DNA from: CAWFFV01 sp963814985
Lineage (GTDB): Bacteria; Chloroflexota; Ktedonobacteria; Ktedonobacterales; Ktedonobacteraceae
DNA length: 64,000 bases
NCBI GenBank assembly: GCA_963814985.1
Contig: CAWFFV010000025.1
Coordinates: forward strand, 1 to 64,000
Direction: 5' to 3'
Position numbers and translations under genes: made by a program
The notes under the pieces: generated by a model
The model's database searches: none
What the model was told of the DNA's origin: nothing
Seen by the model: only the letters and a program-made list of their open reading frames with translations
Shown here: positions 57,424 through 64,000 of the stretch, in pieces
Layout of the letters: each line of letters starts with the position of its first letter
How positions within the stretch are numbered: the first letter of the stretch is position 1

Positions 57424-58872
57424 ATGTCTGTGCAAGCTCCACACCTGGAAAATGTTGTTGCAATGTTAATTGATGGTAGACCAGTGACTACCAGCGAAAC
57501 ATTTACTGTATATCACCCCTCAGATGCGCATGTCGTAGCACACGTTGCTAAAGGCACCTCTTCTGAAATTGACATGGCGTTGGCCGCAGCAAGTCGCACA
57601 TTTAAGTCCTGGTCACAGCAGCCAGCCTATGCTCGCGCACGTATCCTCACTACAGTCGCTGAGCGCTTATCGGCTGATGCCGAGACTTTTGCGCATACCA
57701 TGACCACTGAATTTGGCAAGCCCATTACTGAGAGCCGTGGTGAGGTTGCTCGTGTCGTTGAATTATTGCAATATGCGGCTGAAGAAGCCAAACGCATTAC
57801 GGGAGAAACTATCCCACTGGATGCTCTCACGAATGGTGTCGGACGCTTTGGGTTTACATTGCGTGAGCCAATAGGAGTTATTGCCGCCATTACGCCTTTT
57901 AATTTTCCTCTGGCACTCGTTGCTCACAAAATTGCTCCCGCTATCGGTGTTGGGAACACCGTCGTCTTGAAGCCAGCAAGTACCACACCACTGACAGCTC
58001 TACGCTTTGCACAGCTATTTCTGGAAGCAGGTTTGCCGCCAGGTGTATTCAACGTGGTAACTGCTGGAGGTACTACAGCCGAACAACTTATCACGGATAG
58101 CCGTGTAGCAATGGTAAGTTTTACTGGGAGTGCACCTGTTGGGGAACGCATTCGGGCGCTTGCCGGCCTCAAACGTGTTACTCTGGAACTGGGTTCCAAT
58201 TCAGCGACCATTGTTCACAGCGATGCTGACATACAAGCAGCAGCTGTCGCCTGTTCTAAGGCTGGCTATGCCTTCGCAGGTCAAGTGTGCATCTCACTGC
58301 AACGCATCTATGCTCATCGAGAGGTACTCGAAGCCTTTCTGAGCAAGTTTGTTCCTCTCGTACAGGCACTGCGTGTGGGTGATCCCTTTGAGCCACACAC
58401 GGACGTTGGTCCCATGCTCACAGAGAATGAGGCTAAGCGTGCTGAGAACTGGATACACGAAGCGACGGAGCAAGGCGCACAGGTCATCTCTGGTGGGACA
58501 CGTCGTGGAGCATTCTTGACACCAACAATTCTTACAAATGTTCATCCGACGATGCGCGTTGTTTGTGAAGAGGTTTTTGCTCCCATTGTCTCTATAACAG
58601 CCTATGATACTTTCGATGAGGCTATTACTCTGGTAAATGAGAGCAAATTCGGTCTCCAGGCAGGGATTTTCACCAAAGATATCGGGTGTGCATTCAAGGC
58701 AGCCAAAGAAATTAATGTTGGTGGTGTGATCATCAATGATACCTGCCGTTACCGCGCTGACCATATGCCATATGGAGGAGTCAAACAGAGCGGTATTGGT
58801 CGTGAGGGTGTAAAGTATGCGATGGACGAGATGACAGAGACCAAGGTGGTGGTATTTAATCTCAATCCGTAA
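57424..58872 (+). CDS. NAD(P)-dependent aldehyde dehydrogenase
   Basis: ALDH superfamily: ITPFNFPLALVAHKIAPAIG (conserved Asn), VVLKPASTTPLTAL (coenzyme Lys), SFTGSAPVGERIR (GxTxxG-like), TLELGSNSATIVHSDAD (general-base Glu), and the nucleophile Cys in AGQVCISLQRIY. GQVCISLQR and the FEPHTDVGPML loop are typical of the lactaldehyde/non-phosphorylating glyceraldehyde-3-P and succinate-semialdehyde group. 482 residues, intact. Exact substrate not determinable. Lies just upstream of mbtH and thioesterase genes on the same strand. Confidence 0.88.
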   Translation: MSVQAPHLENVVAMLIDGRPVTTSETFTVYHPSDAHVVAHVAKGTSSEIDMALAAASRTFKSWSQQPAYARARILTTVAERLSADAETFAHTMTTEFGKPITESRGEVARVVELLQYAAEEAKRITGETIPLDALTNGVGRFGFTLREPIGVIAAITPFNFPLALVAHKIAPAIGVGNTVVLKPASTTPLTALRFAQLFLEAGLPPGVFNVVTAGGTTAEQLITDSRVAMVSFTGSAPVGERIRALAGLKRVTLELGSNSATIVHSDADIQAAAVACSKAGYAFAGQVCISLQRIYAHREVLEAFLSKFVPLVQALRVGDPFEPHTDVGPMLTENEAKRAENWIHEATEQGAQVISGGTRRGAFLTPTILTNVHPTMRVVCEEVFAPIVSITAYDTFDEAITLVNESKFGLQAGIFTKDIGCAFKAAKEINVGGVIINDTCRYRADHMPYGGVKQSGIGREGVKYAMDEMTETKVVVFNLNP

Positions 58873-59032
58873 ATATGTGAAACAACCTTGTTCCTCTCTC
58901 CTCAAGTTATTTGACTCTCTTCGATGATTACTGTATACTTTATTCAGAAGTTGTCAGGTGAAGCACATAGCATGTTCTGTTAACATTTATTTCACCTGCA
59001 CTCTAACAAAATTCTTAAAGAGGAATAGTACA

Positions 59033-59257
59033 GTGAGCAGAGACGAACAAGAAGATACCACTATTTACAAGGTCGTCCTCAATCACGAGGAGCAATACTC
59101 GATATGGCCCGCTGATCGGGAAAATCCTCTTGGCTGGCGAGATGCAGGCAAAAGTGGATTGAAAGCCGAATGCCTTGCTTATATCAAAGAAGTGTGGACA
59201 GATATGAGGCCTCTCAGTTTACGCAAAAAGATGGAAGAGTCTGCGCGTAATTCATAG
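59033..59257 (+). CDS. MbtH-like protein
   Basis: MbtH proteins bind and activate NRPS adenylation domains. The hallmark is complete: YKVVLNHEEQYSIWPADREN, PLGWRDAGKSG, ECLAYIKEVWTDMRPLSLR, including the invariant Trp residues. GTG at 59033 with AAAGAGGAA upstream gives 74 residues, the usual length. An ATG further upstream at 58958 would add an unrelated hydrophobic leader. No NRPS gene is in the window, so its partner must be beyond the window or elsewhere. Intact. Confidence 0.92.
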   Translation: MSRDEQEDTTIYKVVLNHEEQYSIWPADRENPLGWRDAGKSGLKAECLAYIKEVWTDMRPLSLRKKMEESARNS

Positions 59258-59339
59258 TCTGGCTTCTTATGGGAGATGATTTTCTCGTCATTTATAGTGT
59301 AGCACAACAACCATATCTTATAAAGAGAAGCTGTTACAT

Positions 59340-60095
59340 ATGTTAACTCCACTTTCACCCAATCTTTGGATGCCTTTTCATCAGCGGCGGCAGGGAGAGA
59401 GTTCTCTCCGTCTCTTCTGTTTTTCCTATGCGGGAGGAAGCGCATCGATTTTTCGGAAATGGCAGAAGGATTTTCCCTCTGACATCGAGGTGTGCCCTAT
59501 TCAACTCCCAGGACGGGAAAACCGCATCAAGGAAACACCTATTTCATCCCTTCCAGAACTTATCCAGACACTGGCAGATGTCCTTCAACCCTTTTTAGAT
59601 AAAAGGTTTGCCTTTTTCGGACATAGTCTGGGGGGTCTCATCAGTTTTGAGTTTGCCCGCTTCCTGAGAAAAGAATATAACCTCTGTCCTTCTCATTTAT
59701 TTGTGTCCGGTTGCTCTGAGCCACAGAAGATGGATTTAGATACAAATCTTTACCGTCTACCCAATGACGAGTTTATCTCCCAGGTCCATCACCGCTATAA
59801 TGGTATTCCGCTTGAAATCCTGGAAAACTCTGAATTTATGGAACTTTTGCTTCCTACTTTGCGGGCGGACTTTACACTTGTCGGAACCTATGTCTATCAA
59901 GCTGAAGAGCCCTTTGGCTGTCCTATTACCGCATTTGGAGGGTTGCAGGACAAAAGCACAACGCGTGATAAGATTGCTGCATGGGCTAACCACACACGGA
60001 ATAGCTTTGCCCTCCATATGCTTCCTGGTGACCATTTCTTCTTGCGTGGTACTCAACCGCAGATAATACAAACCATAACGCGAAACCTCATCTGA
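59340..60095 (+). CDS. Type II (editing) thioesterase, GrsT/RifR family
   Basis: Alpha/beta hydrolase of the NRPS/PKS editing type: LFCFSYAGGSASIFRKW, CPIQLPGRENRIKE, FFGHSLGGLISFEFAR (nucleophile Ser), GLQDKSTT with the acid and PGDHFFLRG (catalytic His). 251 residues, intact. Such enzymes remove stalled or wrong acyl groups from carrier proteins. 82 bases after mbtH on the same strand, which points to an NRPS or hybrid pathway rather than to the type II PKS 15 kb away, though a role with the latter cannot be excluded. Confidence 0.9.
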   Translation: MLTPLSPNLWMPFHQRRQGESSLRLFCFSYAGGSASIFRKWQKDFPSDIEVCPIQLPGRENRIKETPISSLPELIQTLADVLQPFLDKRFAFFGHSLGGLISFEFARFLRKEYNLCPSHLFVSGCSEPQKMDLDTNLYRLPNDEFISQVHHRYNGIPLEILENSEFMELLLPTLRADFTLVGTYVYQAEEPFGCPITAFGGLQDKSTTRDKIAAWANHTRNSFALHMLPGDHFFLRGTQPQIIQTITRNLI

Positions 60096-60097
60096 GA

Positions 60098-60487
60098 TCA
60101 GGAAGGGAGAACTGCGATTGCCTCTATTTCCACCAGGATACTGGGATCAATTAACTTGCTTACTTCTACCATAGAGGTGGCGGGACGAATCTCCTGGAAG
60201 ACCTCACCATGAGCATGTCCCACCTCCTCCCAACGAGAAATGTCTACAACATAGATACGCGTCTGAACTACATCTTCCAGTGTCGCTCCCACTCTTTGGA
60301 GTGCAAGCCTGATGCGCTCTAAAATCTCTTTCGTCTGACCGTAGGCATCACCCGGACTCAAAGCTGTTCCATCGAGTCCAGTGGCAGTAGTGCCAGAAAC
60401 AAAAATGAAATTGCCTGCACGCACTGCTCGTGAGTAGCCTACAAGTGGTTCCCAAGGAGAGCCAGACGAGATTAATTGTCTAAACAT
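60098..60487 (-). CDS. RidA/YjgF-family protein (enamine/imine deaminase-like)
   Basis: MFRQLISSGSPWEPLVGYSR starts at 60487 behind GAGAAGGA; a longer in-frame start at 60520 would include the ribosome site. Family features: AVRAGNFIFVSGTTATGLDG, QTKEILERIRLALQRVGATL, DVVQTRIYVVDISRWEEVG and ILVEIEAIAVLPS. The conserved Arg of the active site (QTRIYVVD) is present. About 129 residues. RidA hydrolyses reactive enamines; subfamilies have other roles. Convergent with the thioesterase gene. Intact. Confidence 0.88.
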   Translation of the reverse strand: MFRQLISSGSPWEPLVGYSRAVRAGNFIFVSGTTATGLDGTALSPGDAYGQTKEILERIRLALQRVGATLEDVVQTRIYVVDISRWEEVGHAHGEVFQEIRPATSMVEVSKLIDPSILVEIEAIAVLPS

Positions 60488-60557
60488 GTTTAAATCCTTC
60501 TCAAGTGAACATTTCCTCACTTAAGTAGTATATCTCATCAGGAGAGGAAAGCAACCG

Positions 60558-60721
60558 TGAGTCATCCCGGGAACTATTCAGGTTTTCTCACCACCTGCGG
60601 TGGCTCGCCCTCGTTTTGTTGGCCGTGGCAGGGTTTGCGCCGCAAACCCTGCCACGGCCAACAAAACCTACGAAGCGCCTGTGGCGCTGAGGAATCTGGA
60701 AAAGGGAACCTGAATAGTTAC
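60558..60721. repeat. Palindrome-core intergenic element, copy 6 (opposite orientation)
   Basis: GAGTCATCCCGGGAACTATTCAGG starts the element after position 60558 (outer border then TAACTATTCAGG-type end), and CCTGAATAGTTAC closes it. The order is inverted relative to the other copies: CACCTGCGGTGGCTCGCC, then the core at 60613-60667 (27-base perfect arms, one central C), then CGAAGCGCCTGTGGCGCTG. Between divergent ridA and kinase genes. Confidence 0.88.
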
Positions 60722-60734
60722 AGTTTGAGTGCAT

Positions 60735-60870
60735 GAACCAACGCCAGAGAAACTGAAATTCGTTGCCGGGCAGGGTATTTGGAAGATGAAATAGGTAAAG
60801 TGGTCTACCAGACATTGATTATCAGCAATAGATATGTATATAATAAGAACAAACTTTTTGTTAATGCTAT
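60735..60870. repeat. Remnant of a kinase-unit boundary (third copy of the tandem array)
   Basis: GAAACTGAAATTCGTTGCCG, GGTATTTGGAAGATGAAA and the AT-rich TCAGCAATAGATATGTATAT with AACAAACTTTTTGTTAATGC match sequences found after the first TPR gene (62545-62595) and before the second kinase gene (63615-63730). This implies an earlier kinase unit to the left, now lost. The remaining part of 60488-61092 shows no gene. Confidence 0.7.
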
Positions 60871-61092
60871 GTAGCCCGCATTTCGTAGTTTCGGAGAACA
60901 CTTTTCGAAGATATTACAAAGTGTCTAAAGAGCAACAGTTTATGCTCGAGAGGTCTACTAAAATTGGATGGCAAGTTTTTAGGAACACAGGTTCCATAAC
61001 AGCCTTCCTCCACGCTTTTTAGATGAAAAGAACAGATAAAAGATGCAATAATGCATAAAGCCACTTTCCGAAACTGCGGAATATAGGATGGG

Positions 61093-62475
61093 ATGAGCGA
61101 AAAAAAATTCAAGGAACGTTATATGCATGATAGACGCTATGCTATTGGGCGACAGGTCGGCAACTATCAGCTAATTGCAAAGATCAACAGTGGTGCATAT
61201 GGTTCGGTGTACCAGGGACGACATTACATTTTTGAAGGCGGTCCTATGGTGGCACTCAAGCTGTTATATGCTGATATCAACTCTCCCGAGCAACAAAAAG
61301 AATTCGTTCAAGAGGCACGTATCCTGCATAAGCTCAAGCATCCGCATATTTTAACTATTATTGATGCAGGTATAGCTGAAGGTGTGCCTTATCTAGTAAT
61401 GGAATATATGGCAGGTGGCTCGCTACAGGAGAAGTTCCACCAGCGGGCAGGGCGTCCTTTTGCACTCAAGGAAGCGCTGATCATCCTTTCACAATTAGGG
61501 GCAGCGCTACACTATGCACATCAGCATAATGTGGTGCACCGTGATCTCAAGCCTGGCAATATTCTGTTTACCGGGCAGGGAGAAGTGTGTCTGGCAGACT
61601 TTGGTCTCTCGGTTGTGTTGACGACGGCGAAGACAGGAAATATTGGGTCTCGCGGCACACCATCCTATATGGCTCCAGAGCAATTTGAAGGGAAGTTAAG
61701 TGCCAAGAGTGATCAATATGCCTTAGGGTGCATCGGCTATGAGCTGCTTACGGGCCGGAAGCCGTTCCAGGTGCCTAATCCAAGTCTCGAAGCGATGTGG
61801 TACCAGCATACGAAAGTTGCTCCTAGGCCGCCTCGGCAGTTTAACCCGACACTACCTCCTGTTGTCGAACAGGCAATTCTTACGGCTATGGCGAAGGATC
61901 GAAATGGACGGCATCGCGATGTCAGTGCATTTTTGAGTGCTCTAGGTATTGCATCGACGATGAATGCAGTTCTGCCTATACCATCAGCCATGCCAATAGA
62001 ACCAATGCGTTCTTCAGCTACAATGGCCTATCGCATACCATCAGCCACGGGGAGCCTATCGCATACCATCAGCCAGATGTATTCTTCAACTACAACGTCC
62101 CATCGCATGCCATCAACCAGGTCAACAGAATCGATGCATTCTTCAACTACAATGAAAAGTGCTGACACCTATCGCAAGCAGGGGGACGGGTTGAAGAAGC
62201 GTAAGCGGTATGAGCAGGCATTGGTAGCCTATGAATGCGCACTACGTGTCGATCCCACCGATACCATAGCTGCCTACAACAAGGGTCTTATGCTCTATGA
62301 GCTGAAAAGGTACGAGGAATCTCTGGATGCCTATGAACATGCATTGCGTGTAAATCCCAACAATGCCGAGATCTACACCAGCAAAGGTCAGGTGCTCTAT
62401 GAGCTGAAAAGGTATGAGGAAGCCCTGGCGGCCTGCCAACAAGCATTGCTGGTCAATCGTCGGGGTTCAGGATAA
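61093..62475 (+). CDS. Cytoplasmic Ser/Thr kinase with C-terminal TPR repeats
   Basis: Kinase domain at residues about 20-285: IAKINSGAYGSVYQG (first Gly of the loop replaced by Asn), MVALKLLYAD, HNVVHRDLKPGNILF, LADFGLSVV, YMAPEQF. A Ser/Thr/Met/Pro-rich linker of about 65 residues follows, then three TPR units starting ADTYRKQGDGLKKRKRYEQA, AAYNKGLMLYELKRYEESLD and YTSKGQVLYELKRYEEALAA. It ends RRGSG at 62475; a frame change there would add another partial TPR, so the protein may be shortened. No TM helix. ATG 61093 is the first suitable start. Substrate unknown. Confidence 0.87.
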   Translation: MSEKKFKERYMHDRRYAIGRQVGNYQLIAKINSGAYGSVYQGRHYIFEGGPMVALKLLYADINSPEQQKEFVQEARILHKLKHPHILTIIDAGIAEGVPYLVMEYMAGGSLQEKFHQRAGRPFALKEALIILSQLGAALHYAHQHNVVHRDLKPGNILFTGQGEVCLADFGLSVVLTTAKTGNIGSRGTPSYMAPEQFEGKLSAKSDQYALGCIGYELLTGRKPFQVPNPSLEAMWYQHTKVAPRPPRQFNPTLPPVVEQAILTAMAKDRNGRHRDVSAFLSALGIASTMNAVLPIPSAMPIEPMRSSATMAYRIPSATGSLSHTISQMYSSTTTSHRMPSTRSTESMHSSTTMKSADTYRKQGDGLKKRKRYEQALVAYECALRVDPTDTIAAYNKGLMLYELKRYEESLDAYEHALRVNPNNAEIYTSKGQVLYELKRYEEALAACQQALLVNRRGSG

Positions 62476-62599
62476 TGTGCTTGCTGATCTGAAGAGGTAC
62501 AGGGAGATCCTGATGGCCTACGATCACGCATTTTTCTTCGTGGCAACCAGGGAAACTGAAATTTGTTGCTGAACATGGTATTTGGAAGATAAACAAATG

Positions 62600-63228
62600 A
62601 TAAAAAAAATAAAAAAAAAATATAAGATAGATAGAAGAGAAGAAGAGATAAGAAGGAGAGGGTGGGTATAGGGTGAGGGAGAAAATAGAAGGTGTGGGGG
62701 AAGTGATAGGAAAATGAGAAAAGAGAATTGTAAGAGGCGCGTAGCATAAAAGTTGATATAATAGAGAGGGCTGAGGAATATAGGGAGGAATATATGGCTG
62801 GCGGCGCGCAGAGAAGACGCAGCGGGCGGGGGGCGCAAGGAGGGTGATAAAAAGGGGCAGCGGCATACGCAACAGCAGAAGGAGCGACAAGGGTAAGGAG
62901 GCGGGAGGAAGTGCGTTGGCGGAGGGGTAAAGTAACGGCGAGGACAGGGAATGGGAGCGCGGCACACATAGGCAGAGCAGAAGGGAAGAAGTACAAGAGC
63001 GACAATAGCAGGCGTAGCAGAAAACGGGTAGGAGACAACGTACGAGCCGAGGCGAGTGGACAACAACGAAGGCCTAACGCGAACAGCAACGGAACCAGCA
63101 GGAACAGGCAACAGCTAGGCAAGGACGGAGAGCGGCACGCGAGAGGCGGGAAGCCGAGGCGCACTGGACGAATATAGCGCACGCGCAACTAGAGCAGCTA
63201 CACCAGCTAACGAAGAACGAGCGAGCCA
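62600..63228. other. T-poor, purine-rich low-complexity stretch between duplicated TPR copies
   Basis: Begins with long A runs, then AG-rich sequence that turns GC-rich towards 63200, with almost no T on the plus strand for hundreds of bases. No recognisable protein in any frame. It replaces what should be the kinase part of the second unit. It may be a mis-assembled or miscalled segment. Confidence 0.7.
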
Positions 63229-63665
63229 CAATGAAAAGAGCTGACACCTATCGCAAGCGAGGGGACGGGTTGAAGAAGCGTAAGCGATATGAGCAGGCAT
63301 TGGTAGCTTATGAACGCGCACTACATGTCGACCCACGAACCATAGCTGCCTACACAAGGGTCTTATGCTCTAGAGCTGAAAAGGTACGAGGAAACTGAAG
63401 CCTATGAACATGCATTGCGTTAAATCCCAACAATGCCGAGATCTACACCAGCAAAGGTCAGGTGCTCTATAGCTGAAGATATGGGAAGCTCTGGCAGCCT
63501 ACCAACAAGCATTGCTGGTCAATCGTCAGGGTTCAGTAATGTTTGTGATCGAAGAGGTACAGGGAGATCCTGATGGCCTACGATCACGCATTTTTCTTCG
63601 TGGCAACCAGGGAAACTGAAATTTGTTGCTGAACATGGTATTTGGAAGATGAAACAAATGATCTC
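63228..63665 (+). pseudogene. Degraded duplicate of the kinase-TPR gene 3' end
   Basis: The sequence repeats 62155-62600 almost base for base (ATGAAAAGAGCTGACACC against ATGAAAAGTGCTGACACC; ATTTCTTCGTGGCAACCAGG in both), but with many one- to several-base deletions, so the TPR reading frame is lost several times. The excess of deletions is like uncorrected long-read sequence or a decaying duplicate. Confidence 0.85.
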
Positions 63666-63766
63666 CCAACTATTATCTATCAGCAATAGATGTGTATATA
63701 TTATAAAAATAAACTTTTTGCCGATGCTATGTCATAGGTAAGAAGTACTTTCTTCAGGATAGTTAT

Positions 63767-64000
63767 ATGCACGATAGAGGCTATGCCATTGGACAAAAGA
63801 TCGGCAACTATCAGCTAATTGCGAAGATCGGCAGTGGCGCATACAGCTCGGTGTACCAGGGACGACATTACATTTTTGAAGGCGGTCCTGTGGTGGCACT
63901 CAAGCTATTATATGCCGATATCAACTCTCCCGAGCAACAAAAAGAATTCGTTCAAGAGGCGCGTATCCTGCATAAGCTCAAGCATCCGCATATTCTACCC
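63767..64000 (+). CDS. Second Ser/Thr kinase of the tandem pair, cut by the window end
   Basis: From ATG 63767 the frame reads MHDRGYAIGQKIGNYQLIAK, then IGSGAYSSVYQGRHYIF and VVALKLLYADINSPEQQKEF, nearly identical to the first kinase (61123 onward) except a few residues; the glycine loop here is the regular GSGAY. The N-terminal eleven residues of the first copy are not in frame here, so the true start may differ. The rest lies beyond the window. Confidence 0.85.
   Translation, partial: MHDRGYAIGQKIGNYQLIAKIGSGAYSSVYQGRHYIFEGGPVVALKLLYADINSPEQQKEFVQEARILHKLKHPHILP

Noticed and set aside
45111..60721. Palindromic elements as ordinary Rho-independent terminators
   Set aside because: Arms are far longer than needed, there is no T run next to the stem, and copies also lie between divergent genes.
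62397..63188. Minus-strand open frame of 263 codons rich in Leu, Ser, Pro and Phe
   Set aside because: It is only the complement of the T-poor purine-rich stretch; no start context, no domain pattern.
1..64000. tRNA or rRNA genes
   Set aside because: No cloverleaf with T-loop and CCA-like end and no rRNA segments were noticed by eye; a tRNAscan run would settle tRNAs.

Overview
Organism and sequence quality. From about 3.74 kb onward the window looks like a large-genome, mid-GC, filamentous Chloroflexota of the Ktedonobacter type. The reasons are the many Ser/Thr kinases with FHA, TPR and parallel beta-helix partners, Thr/Ala/Gln and Thr/Pro linkers, many intergenic palindromic elements, and a mix of gene families typical of that class. 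No 16S rRNA or tRNA was seen, so this placement is inference. The first ~3.73 kb is different: very high GC, actinobacterial-type genes (thiO, TPP riboswitch, thiE, GH38 alpha-mannosidase), every frame broken. It stops in the middle of the mannosidase exactly where cas10 begins in mid-gene. I read this as a chimeric join or a badly called sequence, not a normal locus.

Layout. (1) 1-3.73 kb: degenerate thiamine genes and mannosidase. (2) 3.74-9.44 kb: a type III-B (Cmr) CRISPR effector operon, cas10 C-terminal half-cmr3-cmr4-cmr5-cmr6, ending in a Can2/Card1-type cyclic-oligoadenylate-activated nuclease; cmr3 and cmr4 are interrupted and no CRISPR array is present. (3) 9.5-17.5 kb: FAD monooxygenase, a broken secreted EXORDIUM-like protein, and an SNF2 helicase/SWIM zinc-finger pair. 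(4) 17.8-29.6 kb: a co-oriented nine-gene signalling locus: triple-FHA ABC transporter, TerY-type VWA protein, PP2C phosphatase, beta-helix protein, divergent kinase with zinc ribbon, TerY-C zinc-ribbon protein, a long beta-helix protein, and a two-gene membrane pair resembling MotA/MotB or ZorA/ZorB stators. Almost all these genes carry frameshifts or stops. (5) 29.6-31.4 kb: DinB-like protein and a MenC-like enolase. (6) 31.7-44.3 kb: a compact type II (aromatic) polyketide cluster: ferredoxin, two FAD monooxygenases, SnoaL-like cyclase, two methyltransferases, cupin, KS-alpha, chain-length factor, AcpS-type PPTase, ACP, aromatase/cyclase, AccD and AccA. (7) 44.3-60.5 kb: DUF2269 membrane protein, LuxR-type regulator with a degenerate receiver, radical SAM enzyme, broken pgi, H-NOX sensor, ATP-grasp-like protein, lactate oxidase-like FMN enzyme, membrane kinase plus SLATT protein, aldehyde dehydrogenase, MbtH, type II thioesterase, RidA. 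(8) 60.7-64 kb: tandemly duplicated kinase-TPR genes around a T-poor low-complexity stretch.

What is most notable. The 12-kb FHA-ABC/TerY-P/beta-helix/stator locus lies downstream of a CRISPR type III system and an SNF2 pair, and looks like an envelope-linked phospho-signalling or defence system that I cannot match as a whole to a named one. Intergenic spaces hold a family of transposase-less elements with shared ends (around TAACTATTCAGG) and swappable cores. In most copies the core is a nearly perfect long palindrome whose arm sequence differs between copies although the two arms within one copy match.

Caution. Frameshifts also hit conserved genes such as pgi and accD, so some are probably sequencing indels. 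Three premature stops (5874, 20130, 26277) are in otherwise unbroken frame and need another explanation.
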